Source of the DNA: Sphingobium fontiphilum
GTDB lineage: Bacteria; Pseudomonadota; Alphaproteobacteria; Sphingomonadales; Sphingomonadaceae
Direction of reading: 5' to 3'
Assembly: GCF_014196635.1 (NCBI RefSeq)
Contig: NZ_JACIEB010000001.1
Location: 248,001 to 312,000, forward strand
Length of the DNA: 64,000 bases
Positions 47,841-57,060 of this stretch are shown here, one piece after another (the first letter of the stretch is position 1; each line of letters starts with the position of its first letter). Made by a program: the position numbers and the translations under genes. The notes below the pieces were generated by a model, which did not search any database, was not told the origin of the DNA, and saw nothing but the letters and a program-made list of their open reading frames with translations.

Positions 47841-48563
47841 ATGCATCGCTTCGCCAATCCTGCCCGCTTTCTGAAAATTGCGCGGCCGCTCACCGGCTGG
47901 CTGTTCTGGTCGGGCCTGCTGCTGCTGCTCGTCGGCGTGGCTTGCGGCCTTTTCGTGACGCCCGCCGATTATCTTCAGGGGGATACGGTGCGGATACTCT
48001 ATATCCATGTGCCAGCCGCCTGGCTGGGCATGGGGGGATGGAGCGGCATCGCCATCGCCGCGCTGATGCAGCTTGTCTGGCGTCATCCGCTCGCTGGCAT
48101 TGCGGGACGCGCCATCGCCATGCCCGGCGCACTGTTTACCGCCATCTGCCTGGTGACCGGCTCCATCTGGGGCCGTCCGACATGGGGCACCTGGTGGGAA
48201 TGGGACGGGCGAATGACGTCGATGCTGGTGCTGCTGTTCCTGTATCTGGGCTATATCGCCCTGGCCAACGCCAGCGCGCGGGACGGGCAGGGCGGGGTCA
48301 GCCCGGTGACGGCGATCTTCGGTCTGGTCGGCGCCATCAACATTCCGATCATCAACCGGTCGGTGGTGTGGTGGAACAGCCTGCATCAGGGGCCGAGCAT
48401 CACCATGCGCGGCTCGAGCATCGACATGGCCATGCTGTGGCCGCTGGGCCTGACGCTGCTGGGCTTTTCGCTGTGGTTCGGCGCGATCGTGCTGATGCGG
48501 ATGCGGGCCATCTTGGCGCAGAACAAGGTCGAGGCGCGGTTGCAGCGTCTGGCGCGGAGCTGA
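47841..48563 (+). CDS. ccmC: Cytochrome c maturation protein CcmC
   Basis: 240-residue inner membrane protein that hands haem to CcmE in system I cytochrome c biogenesis. Six membrane helices are visible and the tryptophan-rich periplasmic haem-handling motif is TWGTWWEWDGRMTSM (about residues 114-128). It starts the operon ccmC-D-E-F-G-H-I, but no ccmA or ccmB precedes it: purF lies divergently upstream. Confidence 0.95.
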   Translation: MHRFANPARFLKIARPLTGWLFWSGLLLLLVGVACGLFVTPADYLQGDTVRILYIHVPAAWLGMGGWSGIAIAALMQLVWRHPLAGIAGRAIAMPGALFTAICLVTGSIWGRPTWGTWWEWDGRMTSMLVLLFLYLGYIALANASARDGQGGVSPVTAIFGLVGAINIPIINRSVVWWNSLHQGPSITMRGSSIDMAMLWPLGLTLLGFSLWFGAIVLMRMRAILAQNKVEARLQRLARS

Positions 48564-48571
48564 ACGAAGCG

Positions 48572-48703
48572 ATGAATCACTGGGCATTTGTGTGGGCGGC
48601 CTATGCGTTGACCGCGCTGGGAACGGCGGTCGTGAGCCTGACGAGCTGGCGGGCCATGCGCCGGGCGGAAGCGCGCGCGCGGGACATGGGTGGCCGCGAA
48701 TGA
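48572..48703 (+). CDS. ccmD: Cytochrome c maturation protein CcmD
   Basis: 43-residue single-helix protein (MNHWAFVWAAYALTALGTAV, then a basic tail) that stabilises the CcmABC-CcmE complex. Its position between ccmC and ccmE, size and topology identify it. The TGA overlaps the ccmE ATG. Confidence 0.88.
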   Translation: MNHWAFVWAAYALTALGTAVVSLTSWRAMRRAEARARDMGGRE

Positions 48704-49146
48704 AGGCCAAGCATCAGCGGCTGATACTGGCGCTGGTTGCGCTTGCGGCCTTGATCGGCGCCGGATTGCTGGCGGCGTCCGCACTGAAGGACGAGGCCGC
48801 CTATTTCTATGCGCCCGCCGATGTGAAGTCGAAGGGCGTGGAGCCCGGTAAAGCGATCAGGCTGGGCGGCATGGTGGTGAAGGGCAGCCTGAAGCGCGCG
48901 GCCGATGGCGTGACCATCCATTTCGACGTCACCGACGGCAAGGCGACTGTGCCCGCAAGCTTCAGCGGGATCGCCCCCGACCTGTTCAAGGAAGGATCAG
49001 GCGTGGTGGCCGAGGGCGCGTTCGACGGCAAGGGCGTGTTCGTGGCCACCAATCTGCTCGCCAAGCACGACGAGCGTTACATGCCCCGCGAACTGGAGGG
49101 CATGAGCTATAATGAGACGACCCATCAGATGAAGGCCGAGAAGTGA
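48700..49146 (+). CDS. ccmE: Haem chaperone CcmE
   Basis: 148-residue periplasmic haem chaperone anchored by an N-terminal helix (LILALVALAALIGAGLLAAS). The OB-fold carries the haem-attaching histidine in LLAKHDERYMP (HxxxY). ATGA overlap with ccmD and GTGA overlap with ccmF show tight coupling. Confidence 0.95.
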   Translation: MKAKHQRLILALVALAALIGAGLLAASALKDEAAYFYAPADVKSKGVEPGKAIRLGGMVVKGSLKRAADGVTIHFDVTDGKATVPASFSGIAPDLFKEGSGVVAEGAFDGKGVFVATNLLAKHDERYMPRELEGMSYNETTHQMKAEK

Positions 49147-51077
49147 TCGCTGAATTCGGCCTTGCGGCGCTGTGGCTGGCCGCCGCGCTGGCGCTGCTGC
49201 AACTGGGGCTGGCCATTGGCGGATTGAAGGGCGGCAGGCCCGAATTGCAGGCCGCGATCCGCCCCGTGGCGGTGGTGCAGGGCGCGTTGACGGCCATGGC
49301 GTTCATCGCGCTCATCACCCTGTTCATGCGGTCGGACATGTCGGTGCTGCTGGTCGCGACCAACAGCCATTCGATGAAGCCGTGGCTGTATAAATTCGCC
49401 GGCACATGGGGCAATCACGAAGGCTCCATGCTGCTGTGGGTGACGGTGATGGGCGTCGCGGGCGCGGCCGTCGCGCTGTTCGAGCGCGCATTGCGGCGCG
49501 ACACGCATATGGCGACGCTGGGCGCGCAGGCTGCGATTTCGCTCGGTTTTTACGCGTTCCTGCTCTTTTCCTCCAACCCCTTCGCCCGGATCGACCCGCC
49601 CGCGCCCGACGGACAGGGGCTGAACCCGCTGTTGCAGGACCCCGGCCTCGCCTTCCATCCGCCGACGCTCTATTTCGGCTATGTCGGGCTTTCGGTGGCC
49701 TTTTCCTTTGCGGTCGGCGCGCTGCTGACGCGGCAGGTGGACGCTGCCTTCGCCCGCGCCATGCGGCCCTGGGTGCTGGGCGCCTGGGTGCTGCTGACAT
49801 TGGGCATCACGGCGGGCAGTTACTGGGCCTATTATGAGCTGGGCTGGGGCGGCTGGTGGTTCTGGGATCCGGTGGAAAACGCATCGCTGATGCCCTGGCT
49901 GGCGGCGACTGCGCTGCTACACAGCGCGACCGTGCTGGCGACGCGCGATGCGTTGCGGGCGTGGACGGTGATGCTGGCGGTGGTCGCCTTTTCCATGTCG
50001 ATGGTGGGCACCTTCCTGGTGCGCTCCGGCATTCTAACCAGCGTCCACGCCTTTGCCGTCGACCCAGAACGGGGCAGCTTCATCCTGGCGCTGCTGGGCA
50101 TCTATATCGGCGGGGCGCTGGCGCTGTTCGGCTGGCGCGTCGGCACGGTGCGGGAAGGCGCGCCGTTCGAACTGGTCAGTCGCGAAACCATGCTGGTGAT
50201 CAACAACCTGCTGCTGTCGGTCATATTGGGGCTGGTGCTGATCGGCACGCTCTATCCGCTGATGACCGAAGCGTTCGGGCACAAGGTGTCGGTAGGACCG
50301 CCCTATTTCGACCGGATCGCCGGCCCGATCGCGCTCGCCCTGATGATCGCGATGGCGGTCGGGCCTATGATCCGGTGGCGGCGGGACAACGCCAGCGCCG
50401 TTGCCAGGCGCTCAATGGCGCCTGCTTTGGTGGGACTTTCCGTGCTGGCGGTGGTGGCCGTGACGTCATGGGGCCGGATCGGCATATTGCCTTTCCTTGG
50501 TCTCGTCATCGCCCTGACCGTGGCGGTCGCCAGTATAGCGCCTTTGTGGGGGCGCAAGCCGTTGCGGACGCCCCTTTTCACCTGGGGCATGGTGATCGCG
50601 CATCTGGGCTGCGCCGTCAGCCTGGGCGGCATGGCGGCGGATTCGGCTTTCACCGTTGAAAAGCTGGTCGCGGCGCGGCCCGGCGAGACGATCGAGACGG
50701 CCGGATGGCGCTTGCGATTCGACAAGATCTTGCCGGTCGCGGGCGACAACTGGACCGCCTTGCAGGCCGATATGCGCGTCAGCCGGGGCGGCGGCGCACC
50801 AGTCGCCATCCACCCGCAATCGCGCTTCTTCACGTCGCCCCCGACCACCACCACCGAAGCTGCGCTGCTGACGCGATGGGACGGGCAGTTGTATGTCGTG
50901 CTGGGGCAGGAGGCTGACGCGGGCCGCTGGCAAATGCGGATATGGTGGAAGCCTTTTGTCACCTGCATCTGGCTGGGCGGCACGATGATCGCGCTGGGCG
51001 GCCTTCTGGCGCTGATCGGACGCGAGCGGCGCGGATGGACGCTGAAATGGCGCGCGCGCAGGGCGACAGCGGCATGA
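49143..51077 (+). CDS. ccmF: Cytochrome c haem lyase subunit CcmF
   Basis: 644-residue polytopic protein forming part of the haem ligase with CcmH. The WWD-type motif GWGGWWFWDPVENASLMPWLA (about residue 237) and multiple helices with conserved His residues are typical. GTG start overlapping the ccmE stop; the stop overlaps the ATG of ccmG. Confidence 0.96.
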   Translation: MIAEFGLAALWLAAALALLQLGLAIGGLKGGRPELQAAIRPVAVVQGALTAMAFIALITLFMRSDMSVLLVATNSHSMKPWLYKFAGTWGNHEGSMLLWVTVMGVAGAAVALFERALRRDTHMATLGAQAAISLGFYAFLLFSSNPFARIDPPAPDGQGLNPLLQDPGLAFHPPTLYFGYVGLSVAFSFAVGALLTRQVDAAFARAMRPWVLGAWVLLTLGITAGSYWAYYELGWGGWWFWDPVENASLMPWLAATALLHSATVLATRDALRAWTVMLAVVAFSMSMVGTFLVRSGILTSVHAFAVDPERGSFILALLGIYIGGALALFGWRVGTVREGAPFELVSRETMLVINNLLLSVILGLVLIGTLYPLMTEAFGHKVSVGPPYFDRIAGPIALALMIAMAVGPMIRWRRDNASAVARRSMAPALVGLSVLAVVAVTSWGRIGILPFLGLVIALTVAVASIAPLWGRKPLRTPLFTWGMVIAHLGCAVSLGGMAADSAFTVEKLVAARPGETIETAGWRLRFDKILPVAGDNWTALQADMRVSRGGGAPVAIHPQSRFFTSPPTTTTEAALLTRWDGQLYVVLGQEADAGRWQMRIWWKPFVTCIWLGGTMIALGGLLALIGRERRGWTLKWRARRATAA

Positions 51078-51601
51078 GAAAGCTGTTCATCTGGCTGCCG
51101 TTGGCGCTGTTCGCTGTCTTTTTCGGGCTGTTCGCCAGCGGGCTGCTGAAGCCCGATGATCGGGTCATTACGTCGAAGCTGGTGGGCAAGCCGCTCCCCG
51201 CCTTCGAACTGCCAGCGGCGGCCAGTGACCGGCCCGGTCTTGCATCTGGACAATTGGCGACGGGCCAGCCGCGCCTGCTCAATATCTTCGCCAGTTGGTG
51301 CGTGCCCTGCGCGGCCGAAGCGCCGCAACTGATGGCGCTTAAGCGCGAAGGAGTGGCGATCGACGCCATCGCCATTCGTGACGCGCGGCCCGATGTCGAC
51401 GCATTTCTGGCGCGCTGGGGCAATCCCTATGCGCGGATCGGCCTCGACGCGCGCTCGTCGGTTCAGATCGCGCTGGGATCATCCGGCGTCCCCGAAACCT
51501 TCGTCATCGATGGACAGGGGCGCATCGCCTATCAGCATATCGGCGATATTCGCGCCGACGATGTGCCGATGATCCTCAAACGGCTGGAGGAAGCGCGATG
51601 A
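51074..51601 (+). CDS. ccmG: Thiol:disulfide interchange protein CcmG/DsbE
   Basis: 175-residue membrane-anchored periplasmic thioredoxin-fold reductant keeping apocytochrome cysteines reduced. Single N-terminal helix, active site FASWCVPCAAEAPQL (CVPC) and cis-proline loop GVPETFVIDG. ATGA overlaps with ccmF and ccmH. Confidence 0.95.
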   Translation: MRKLFIWLPLALFAVFFGLFASGLLKPDDRVITSKLVGKPLPAFELPAAASDRPGLASGQLATGQPRLLNIFASWCVPCAAEAPQLMALKREGVAIDAIAIRDARPDVDAFLARWGNPYARIGLDARSSVQIALGSSGVPETFVIDGQGRIAYQHIGDIRADDVPMILKRLEEAR

Positions 51602-52005
51602 GGTTGATGATCGCCTTGCTAGCGCTGATCCTGTCCGCGCCCGCCTTTGGCCAGTCTGCGCTTCCGCCCGCGCCATGGGCCGACCGCCAGATTCCTGACC
51701 CCGCGCAGGAGAAGGAGGCGCGCGACCTGATGCTGACCATCCGCTGCCTCACCTGTCAGAGCCAGTCGATCGCCGACAGCAACGCCAGCATGGCGGGCGA
51801 CATGCGGTCGCAGATTCGCGAGCGGATCATGGCGGGGGAAGAGCCGGAACATATCCGTCGCTGGCTGATCGAGCGTTATGGCGACTGGGTGAGTTATGAG
51901 CCGACGGGCGATCCGATATTATGGCCGCTATGGGCCGCACCGGCGGTGCTGCTGGCGCTTGGCGCGCTGCTGCTGCGCGGGCGTTTGAAGCGGAGGACGC
52001 GCTGA
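51598..52005 (+). CDS. ccmH: Cytochrome c maturation protein CcmH (CycL type)
   Basis: 135-residue protein with a signal peptide, a three-helix thiol domain with the redox motif IRCLTCQSQSIADS, and a C-terminal membrane helix (WAAPAVLLALGALLL). It reduces apocytochrome c cysteines with CcmG. This is the short CycL form; the TPR part is a separate gene next door. TGATG overlap with ccmI. Confidence 0.95.
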   Translation: MRLMIALLALILSAPAFGQSALPPAPWADRQIPDPAQEKEARDLMLTIRCLTCQSQSIADSNASMAGDMRSQIRERIMAGEEPEHIRRWLIERYGDWVSYEPTGDPILWPLWAAPAVLLALGALLLRGRLKRRTR

Positions 52006-52640
52006 TGGGCTGGGTGATCGCGGCGGCCATGGCGGTGGTTGTGATGGCGTTGCTGATGCTGGCCGGGCGTCTTCCGCGCGGAACATGGGAATTGGCAGGA
52101 GCCGCATTGATGCTGGGTCTTGCGGGTTATGCCTGGCAGGGGCATCCGCGTCTGGCCGGATCGCCGCGCAAGGTGGCGGAACAGGCCGCGTCCTTTAACG
52201 AGGATATGGCCGAGCGCCGGCGCGGCATGGCGGAGCGTTTCGGCCCGGCAGCGCAGTGGATGGTCCTTTCGGACGGGCTTGCGCGACAGGGTAAGAAAAA
52301 GGAAGCCGCCAATGTGCTGCTGTCGGGCCTGCGGCAGTCGCCGGACGACCCCAATCTTTGGCTGGGTCTTGCCAATGCGCTGGTCGAACATGGCGGCATG
52401 ATCTCCCCGTCTGCCGACTATGCCTATCGCAAGGCGATTGCGCTGGCCCCCGATGCGCCGGCCGCTGCCTATTTTTACGGGCTGGCGCTGGCGCAATCGG
52501 GGGATCTGGCCGGGGCGAAGGCGCAGTGGGCGCCCATCGCCGAAAAGGCGCCGCCCGACAGTGAAGTGCGCGCCGAATTGCAGGCGAATATCGCGCGAAT
52601 CGACGCCATGCTGGCGGGCAAAGCCCCGCCCACGCGTTGA
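52005..52640 (+). CDS. ccmI: CcmI-like TPR protein
   Basis: 211 residues: two N-terminal hydrophobic segments (about 4-20 and 27-44) and a TPR-containing domain (SDGLARQGKKKEAANVLLSGL, NLWLGLANALVEHGGM, AAAYFYGLALAQSGDLAGAKAQW). CcmI chaperones apocytochrome c to the CcmFH ligase. It corresponds to the C-terminal half of E. coli CcmH. Last gene of the operon; no T-run terminator is evident behind it. Confidence 0.88.
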   Translation: MGWVIAAAMAVVVMALLMLAGRLPRGTWELAGAALMLGLAGYAWQGHPRLAGSPRKVAEQAASFNEDMAERRRGMAERFGPAAQWMVLSDGLARQGKKKEAANVLLSGLRQSPDDPNLWLGLANALVEHGGMISPSADYAYRKAIALAPDAPAAAYFYGLALAQSGDLAGAKAQWAPIAEKAPPDSEVRAELQANIARIDAMLAGKAPPTR

Positions 52641-52774
52641 CGGAAGCTCTGTCTTGCCGCGATTGCGAAGGCGCCTGAGCCATGATAGGGCGGCCGGGTC
52701 AAATCGGCGATCCCGGCTGGGAAACGCGGGATGAAGCGGATATTCTTCGATCATGTTTTTAGGGCGCGTGTCGC

Positions 52775-54709
52775 ATGGCTGATGCTTTCGTGAGCGGAAC
52801 TCCCGGTGCGCAGTCCGGCGATGATGGCGATGGCCATCACGGCCATGCCAACCAGAAAGCGACGCTGAAGCTGGTCGTCGGCGCGATCGGCATCGTGTTC
52901 GGCGACATCGGCACCAGCCCGCTTTACGCCTTCAGGGAAACCTTCGCCGGCCACCATCATCTGGATATGGACCCTGACCATATCATGGGCGTCATCAGCC
53001 TGATGTTCTGGTCGATGATGCTGGTGGTGACGCTGAAATATGTCAGCATCATCATGCGTGCGGACAACAAGGGCGAAGGCGGCAGCCTGGCGCTGCTGGC
53101 GCTCATCAATGCGTCCACCAAGACGCAGCGCTGGTCAAGCGGCATCATCCTGCTGGGCGTTTTTGCGACGGCGCTGTTCTACGGCGACTCGATGATTACC
53201 CCGGCGGTGTCGGTGCTGTCGGCAGTCGAAGGGTTGGCCGTCTATAATCCGGCTTTCGGTCCGGCCATTTTGCCGGCCGCGATCATCATCCTGCTGGGCC
53301 TGTTCTGGATACAGGGACTGGGCACGAGCAAGGTCGCCAGCCTGTTTGGCCCGATCATGCTGCTTTATTTCGTGGCGATCGCCACGCTGGGCGTCATCAG
53401 CATCATTCAGACTCCCGGCATCCTATATGCCTTCAACCCCTATTGGGCGTTCATGTTCTTCGTCACCGATCCGCTGCCCGCCTTCCTGGCGCTGGGCGCG
53501 GTCGTGCTGGCGGTGACCGGGGCGGAGGCGCTTTATGCCGACATGGGCCATTTCGGGCGCAATCCCATTCGCGTGTCGTGGCTCGCCTTCGTCCTGCCCG
53601 CGCTGATGCTCAACTATATGGGGCAAGGCGCGCTTCTGTTCCGGGAAGGCGCGGCCGCGCTGCAAAGCCCGTTTTACAATCTCGCGCCGCAATGGGCGCA
53701 ATTGCCTTTGGTGGGGCTGGCCACGATGGCGGCGATCATCGCATCGCAAGCGGTGATTTCAGGCGCTTTTTCGGTCACGCAACAGGCGATCCAACTGGGC
53801 TTCATGCCGCGGCTACGCATTGAGCATACCAGCGCGTCGACCGCCGGGCAGATTTACATCCCCCTCATCAACTGGGGGCTGATGGTCATGGTCATCCTGC
53901 TGGTGCTGGTGTTCCAGACATCGTCCAACCTGACGGCGGCCTACGGCATTGCGGTGACGGGCGCGATGTTCATCGACAATCTGCTGCTGACGGTCGTGCT
54001 CTACCGCCTGTGGCACTGGAAATGGTATTACGCGATGCCGCTGCTGTCGGTCTTCTTCCTGGTCGATGGCGCCTATCTGGCGGCGAACCTGACCAAGGTG
54101 CCCGATGGCGGCTGGTTCCCGCTGCTCGTCGGCATGATTATCTTCACGTTGCTGACCACCTGGGCGCGCGGGCGCAAGCTGATGCAGGACCGTCTGCGCG
54201 AGTCGGCGATGCCGATCCCGGTGTTCGTCGCGTCGGCCGCCAACAGCGCGGTGCGGGTGCCCGGCACGGCCGTCTTCATGACGTCCGCCGCCGATGGCGT
54301 ACCCCATGCGCTTCTCCATAACCTCAAGCATAACAAGGTGCTGCACGAGCGTGTCATCCTGTTGACTGTGAAGATCAAGGATGTGCCCGTGGTCGAGGAT
54401 GACGGGCGATGCCGTCTGGAGGATCTGGGCCGGGGCTTTTTCCGCCTGGTGCTCCATTATGGCTTCATGCAGGAGCCTGACGTTCCCGCCGCGCTCAAGA
54501 ATGTCAGCGGTTGCGGCCAGTCGTTCAAGATGATGGACACCAGCTTCTTCCTGGCGCGGCAGACATTGCTGCCATCCTCCAAGCCCGGCATGGCGGTGTG
54601 GCGCGAAAAGATTTTTGCATGGATGCTGCGCAACGCGGAAAGCGCGATGGAGTTTTTCCGCCTGCCCACCAACCGCGTGGTCGAACTGGGCAGCCAGGTC
54701 GAAATCTGA
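52775..54709 (+). CDS. kup: Low-affinity potassium transporter Kup
   Basis: 644-residue KUP/HAK/KT potassium-proton symporter of the inner membrane. [18 protein letters not shown] is the family signature in the first helix, followed by [13 protein letters not shown] and about twelve helices to residue 460. A cytoplasmic C-terminal domain of about 180 residues follows. A His-rich N-terminal stretch ([10 protein letters not shown]) precedes helix 1. It is monocistronic as far as visible. Confidence 0.95.
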   Translation: MADAFVSGTPGAQSGDDGDGHHGHANQKATLKLVVGAIGIVFGDIGTSPLYAFRETFAGHHHLDMDPDHIMGVISLMFWSMMLVVTLKYVSIIMRADNKGEGGSLALLALINASTKTQRWSSGIILLGVFATALFYGDSMITPAVSVLSAVEGLAVYNPAFGPAILPAAIIILLGLFWIQGLGTSKVASLFGPIMLLYFVAIATLGVISIIQTPGILYAFNPYWAFMFFVTDPLPAFLALGAVVLAVTGAEALYADMGHFGRNPIRVSWLAFVLPALMLNYMGQGALLFREGAAALQSPFYNLAPQWAQLPLVGLATMAAIIASQAVISGAFSVTQQAIQLGFMPRLRIEHTSASTAGQIYIPLINWGLMVMVILLVLVFQTSSNLTAAYGIAVTGAMFIDNLLLTVVLYRLWHWKWYYAMPLLSVFFLVDGAYLAANLTKVPDGGWFPLLVGMIIFTLLTTWARGRKLMQDRLRESAMPIPVFVASAANSAVRVPGTAVFMTSAADGVPHALLHNLKHNKVLHERVILLTVKIKDVPVVEDDGRCRLEDLGRGFFRLVLHYGFMQEPDVPAALKNVSGCGQSFKMMDTSFFLARQTLLPSSKPGMAVWREKIFAWMLRNAESAMEFFRLPTNRVVELGSQVEI

Positions 54710-54757
54710 AAGCGGCGGCGCATGGCGTTTCCCCCTGCTATGGCTTAAGGCGCGGCC

Positions 54758-56386
54758 ATGCTCCGCCTTACTGAAATCAAGCTGCCGATCGATCACCCCG
54801 CCGACGCCTTGCGTGAGGCTGTGATTGCGCGCCTGGGCATCGTCGACGACGACCTGATGGCGCTCACCATTGCCCGTCGGGCCCATGATGCGCGGCGCAA
54901 ATCGGCCATCCTGATGGTTTACAACGTCGATGTGGAGGTGAGGGACGAGGCCGCCGTGCTGGCGCATTGTGGCGGTGGCAAGGGCCATGTGCGTCCCACG
55001 CCTGACACCGGTTATCGCCCGCCCATCGTCGCGCCCACCGGATGGAGCGGTCAGCGTCCGGTGGTGATCGGCGCGGGGCCATGCGGACTGTTCGCGGGCC
55101 TGATATTGGCGCAGGCCGGTTTCCGCCCGATCATCGTCGAGCGCGGCAAGGTGGTGCGCGAGCGGACCAAGGATACATGGGGCCTGTGGCGGCGCGGGGT
55201 GCTGGACCCCGAATCCAACGTTCAGTTCGGCGAAGGCGGGGCAGGCACTTTTTCGGACGGCAAGCTCTACAGCCAGATCAAGGATCCCTGTTTTCTGGGC
55301 CGCAAGGTGCTGGAGGAATTCGTCAAGGCGGGCGCGCCGGAAGAAATATTGACCGAGGCGCATCCGCATATCGGCACCTTCCGCCTCGTTTCGATGGTCG
55401 AGTCGATCCGCGCGACCATCGAGCAACTGGGTGGCGAATATCGTTTCGGCCAGCGGGTGGAGGATTTCGACATCGAAACCCGCGCCGATGGCGAACGGCA
55501 TGTGCGCGGCCTGCATTTCCATGATGGCGGTTATTTGCCCGCCAGCCATGTCGTGCTGGCCGTCGGGCACAGCGCGCGCGGCACGTTCCAGACGCTGCAT
55601 GACCGGGGCGTGCATATCGAGGCCAAGCCCTTTTCCATCGGCGTGCGGATCGAACATCCGCAAAGCTGGATCGACCGGGCGCGCTTTGGCGCCTGTGCGG
55701 GCCATCCCGATCTGGGCGCGGCCGCCTATTCCCTGTCGCATCATTGCAGCAACGGGCGCACGGTCTACAGCTTTTGCATGTGCCCCGGCGGGCGGGTGGT
55801 CGCCGCGACTTCGGAGGAAGGGCGCGTCGTCACCAACGGCATGAGCCAATATTCCCGCGCCGAGTTCAACGCCAATTCCGGACTGGTCGTCGGCATCGAT
55901 CCGGCGCCCGATTATCCCGGCCATCCGCTGGCGGGCCTTGCGCTGCAACGGCGGCTCGAGGATGCGGCATTCATCGCGGGCGGAAGCAATTATCATGCGC
56001 CGGGGCAGAGGGTGGGGGATTTCCTCGCCGGGCGGCCTTCAACGGCTTTTGGCGCGGTTGAACCGTCCTACAAGCCTGGCGTCACGCCGACCGATCTGGT
56101 GCAGGTGTTGCCGGCTTTCGCGGTGGAGGCGATGCGCGAGGCGCTGCCGGTTTTCGGCCGCCAGATCGCCCGCTATGACGACCCAGACGCCACAATGACG
56201 GGCGTCGAAACGCGCACGTCGTCACCGATCAGGATCACGCGCGGCCGAGATTTCCAGAGCCTCAACACGAGCGGGCTTTTTCCGGCGGGTGAGGGTGCGG
56301 GCTATGCCGGCGGCATATTGTCGGCCGGGGTGGACGGGATCAAGGTCGCCGAAGCCGTGGCCAACATGCTCATTCAGGCGCCATGA
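54758..56386 (+). CDS. FAD-dependent dehydrogenase, COG2509 type
   Basis: 542-residue flavoprotein of the uncharacterised COG2509 family. An N-terminal ~90-residue domain precedes the FAD Rossmann motif VVIGAGPCGLFAGLILAQAG. The conserved NVQFGEGGAGTFSDGKLYSQ and C-terminal LNTSGLFPAGEGAGYAGGILSAGVDG follow. Reported relatives are involved in redox reactions of unknown substrate. It ends directly at a hairpin that acts as terminator for the opposite-strand hsp20. Confidence 0.88.
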   Translation: MLRLTEIKLPIDHPADALREAVIARLGIVDDDLMALTIARRAHDARRKSAILMVYNVDVEVRDEAAVLAHCGGGKGHVRPTPDTGYRPPIVAPTGWSGQRPVVIGAGPCGLFAGLILAQAGFRPIIVERGKVVRERTKDTWGLWRRGVLDPESNVQFGEGGAGTFSDGKLYSQIKDPCFLGRKVLEEFVKAGAPEEILTEAHPHIGTFRLVSMVESIRATIEQLGGEYRFGQRVEDFDIETRADGERHVRGLHFHDGGYLPASHVVLAVGHSARGTFQTLHDRGVHIEAKPFSIGVRIEHPQSWIDRARFGACAGHPDLGAAAYSLSHHCSNGRTVYSFCMCPGGRVVAATSEEGRVVTNGMSQYSRAEFNANSGLVVGIDPAPDYPGHPLAGLALQRRLEDAAFIAGGSNYHAPGQRVGDFLAGRPSTAFGAVEPSYKPGVTPTDLVQVLPAFAVEAMREALPVFGRQIARYDDPDATMTGVETRTSSPIRITRGRDFQSLNTSGLFPAGEGAGYAGGILSAGVDGIKVAEAVANMLIQAP

Positions 56387-56417
56387 AAAAGGCGCGGCGC
56401 CATCAAAACGCCGCGCC
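56386..56417 (-). terminator. Rho-independent terminator of hsp20
   Basis: Read on the minus strand: GGCGCGGCG/CGCCGCGCC stem (56409-56417 with 56391-56399), nine-base loop, then T5 at 56390-56386. It lies 24 bases past the hsp20 stop and touches the stop codon of the convergent flavoprotein gene. Confidence 0.88.
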
Positions 56418-56440
56418 CCAATATTTACCGCAACCAGGCC

Positions 56441-56908
56441 TTACGCTGCGTCGCGGTCCTTGGCGTTGATGTCGACAAGCTGGCCGCCGTTGATGGCGAC
56501 CTTCTTGGGCTTCATCGCTTCGGGCACTTCGCGCAGCAGTTCGATGGTCAACAGGCCATCGGCCAGGTCAGCCCGCTCGACCCGCACGAAATCGGCGAGT
56601 TCGAAGCGGCGTTCGAAGCTGCGGTTGGCGATGCCGACATGCAGGAATTTCGAACGGTCGGCGGCGCTCGCTTCATCCTTGCGTCCGATGACCTGAAGCA
56701 GGTTCTGCTGGGCGGTGATGTCGATTTCATCAGCACGGAAACCGGCGACGGCCAGCGTCACGCGATAGCGGTCTTCGGACAGGCGTTCGATGTTGAACGG
56801 GGGGTAATTGTCGCTCTGCTGCAACCGGGCGTTGTTCTCGATCAGATCGAACAGACGATCAAAACCGACGGTCGAGCGGCGATAGGGGGTAAGGTCAAAA
56901 CCACGCAT
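56441..56908 (-). CDS. Small heat shock protein Hsp20 (IbpA type)
   Basis: 155-residue alpha-crystallin-domain holdase that binds unfolding proteins. YPPFNIERLSEDRYRVTLAVAGF begins the domain, GIANRSFERRFELADFVRVERADLADGLLTIEL holds the conserved A-x-x-x-n-G-v-L motif, and the C-terminal tail ends KKVAINGG. The N terminus FDLTPYRRSTVGFDRLFDL is characteristic of alphaproteobacterial IbpA/HspH. Its 5' leader looks like a ROSE RNA thermometer. Confidence 0.94.
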   Translation of the reverse strand: MRGFDLTPYRRSTVGFDRLFDLIENNARLQQSDNYPPFNIERLSEDRYRVTLAVAGFRADEIDITAQQNLLQVIGRKDEASAADRSKFLHVGIANRSFERRFELADFVRVERADLADGLLTIELLREVPEAMKPKKVAINGGQLVDINAKDRDAA

Positions 56909-57010
56909 AATATCATCTCCTCAACGAGCAAAATGAAGGTGCCGGACCCACGGCGGGCGTCCTGGCGATCAAGTGTCCGGCCCCGCGACGGGCGGCCGGA
57001 CGGAGGTGAT
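56909..57010 (-). promoter_or_regulatory. ROSE-like RNA thermometer in hsp20 5' leader
   Basis: On the minus strand TTTTGCTC (56933-56926) faces the ribosome binding site GAGGAG (56922-56917) across a short GTT loop, 14 bases before the ATG. The pairing gives C-G, U-A, C-G, then a G-G mismatch followed by U-A and U-G pairs, the hallmark of ROSE elements. Upstream, a perfect GTCCGGCC/GGCCGGAC stem (56975-56982 with 56994-57001) supplies the additional hairpin usual in these leaders. Heat would melt the 3' hairpin and permit translation. Confidence 0.75.
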
Positions 57011-57060
57011 ATGGTTTGCGCAAAATGGCTTTCAAGAGGGGCTGAACGGTCGGCGTGCCC

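Noticed and set aside
47642-47893. N-terminal extension of purF
   Set aside because: The propeptide and catalytic Cys arrangement places the start at 47641; the extension overlaps ccmC and the divergent promoter gap.
53813-55996. 727-codon open frame antisense to kup and the COG2509 gene
   Set aside because: Crosses two real opposite-strand genes and their gap; composition typical of antisense shadows.
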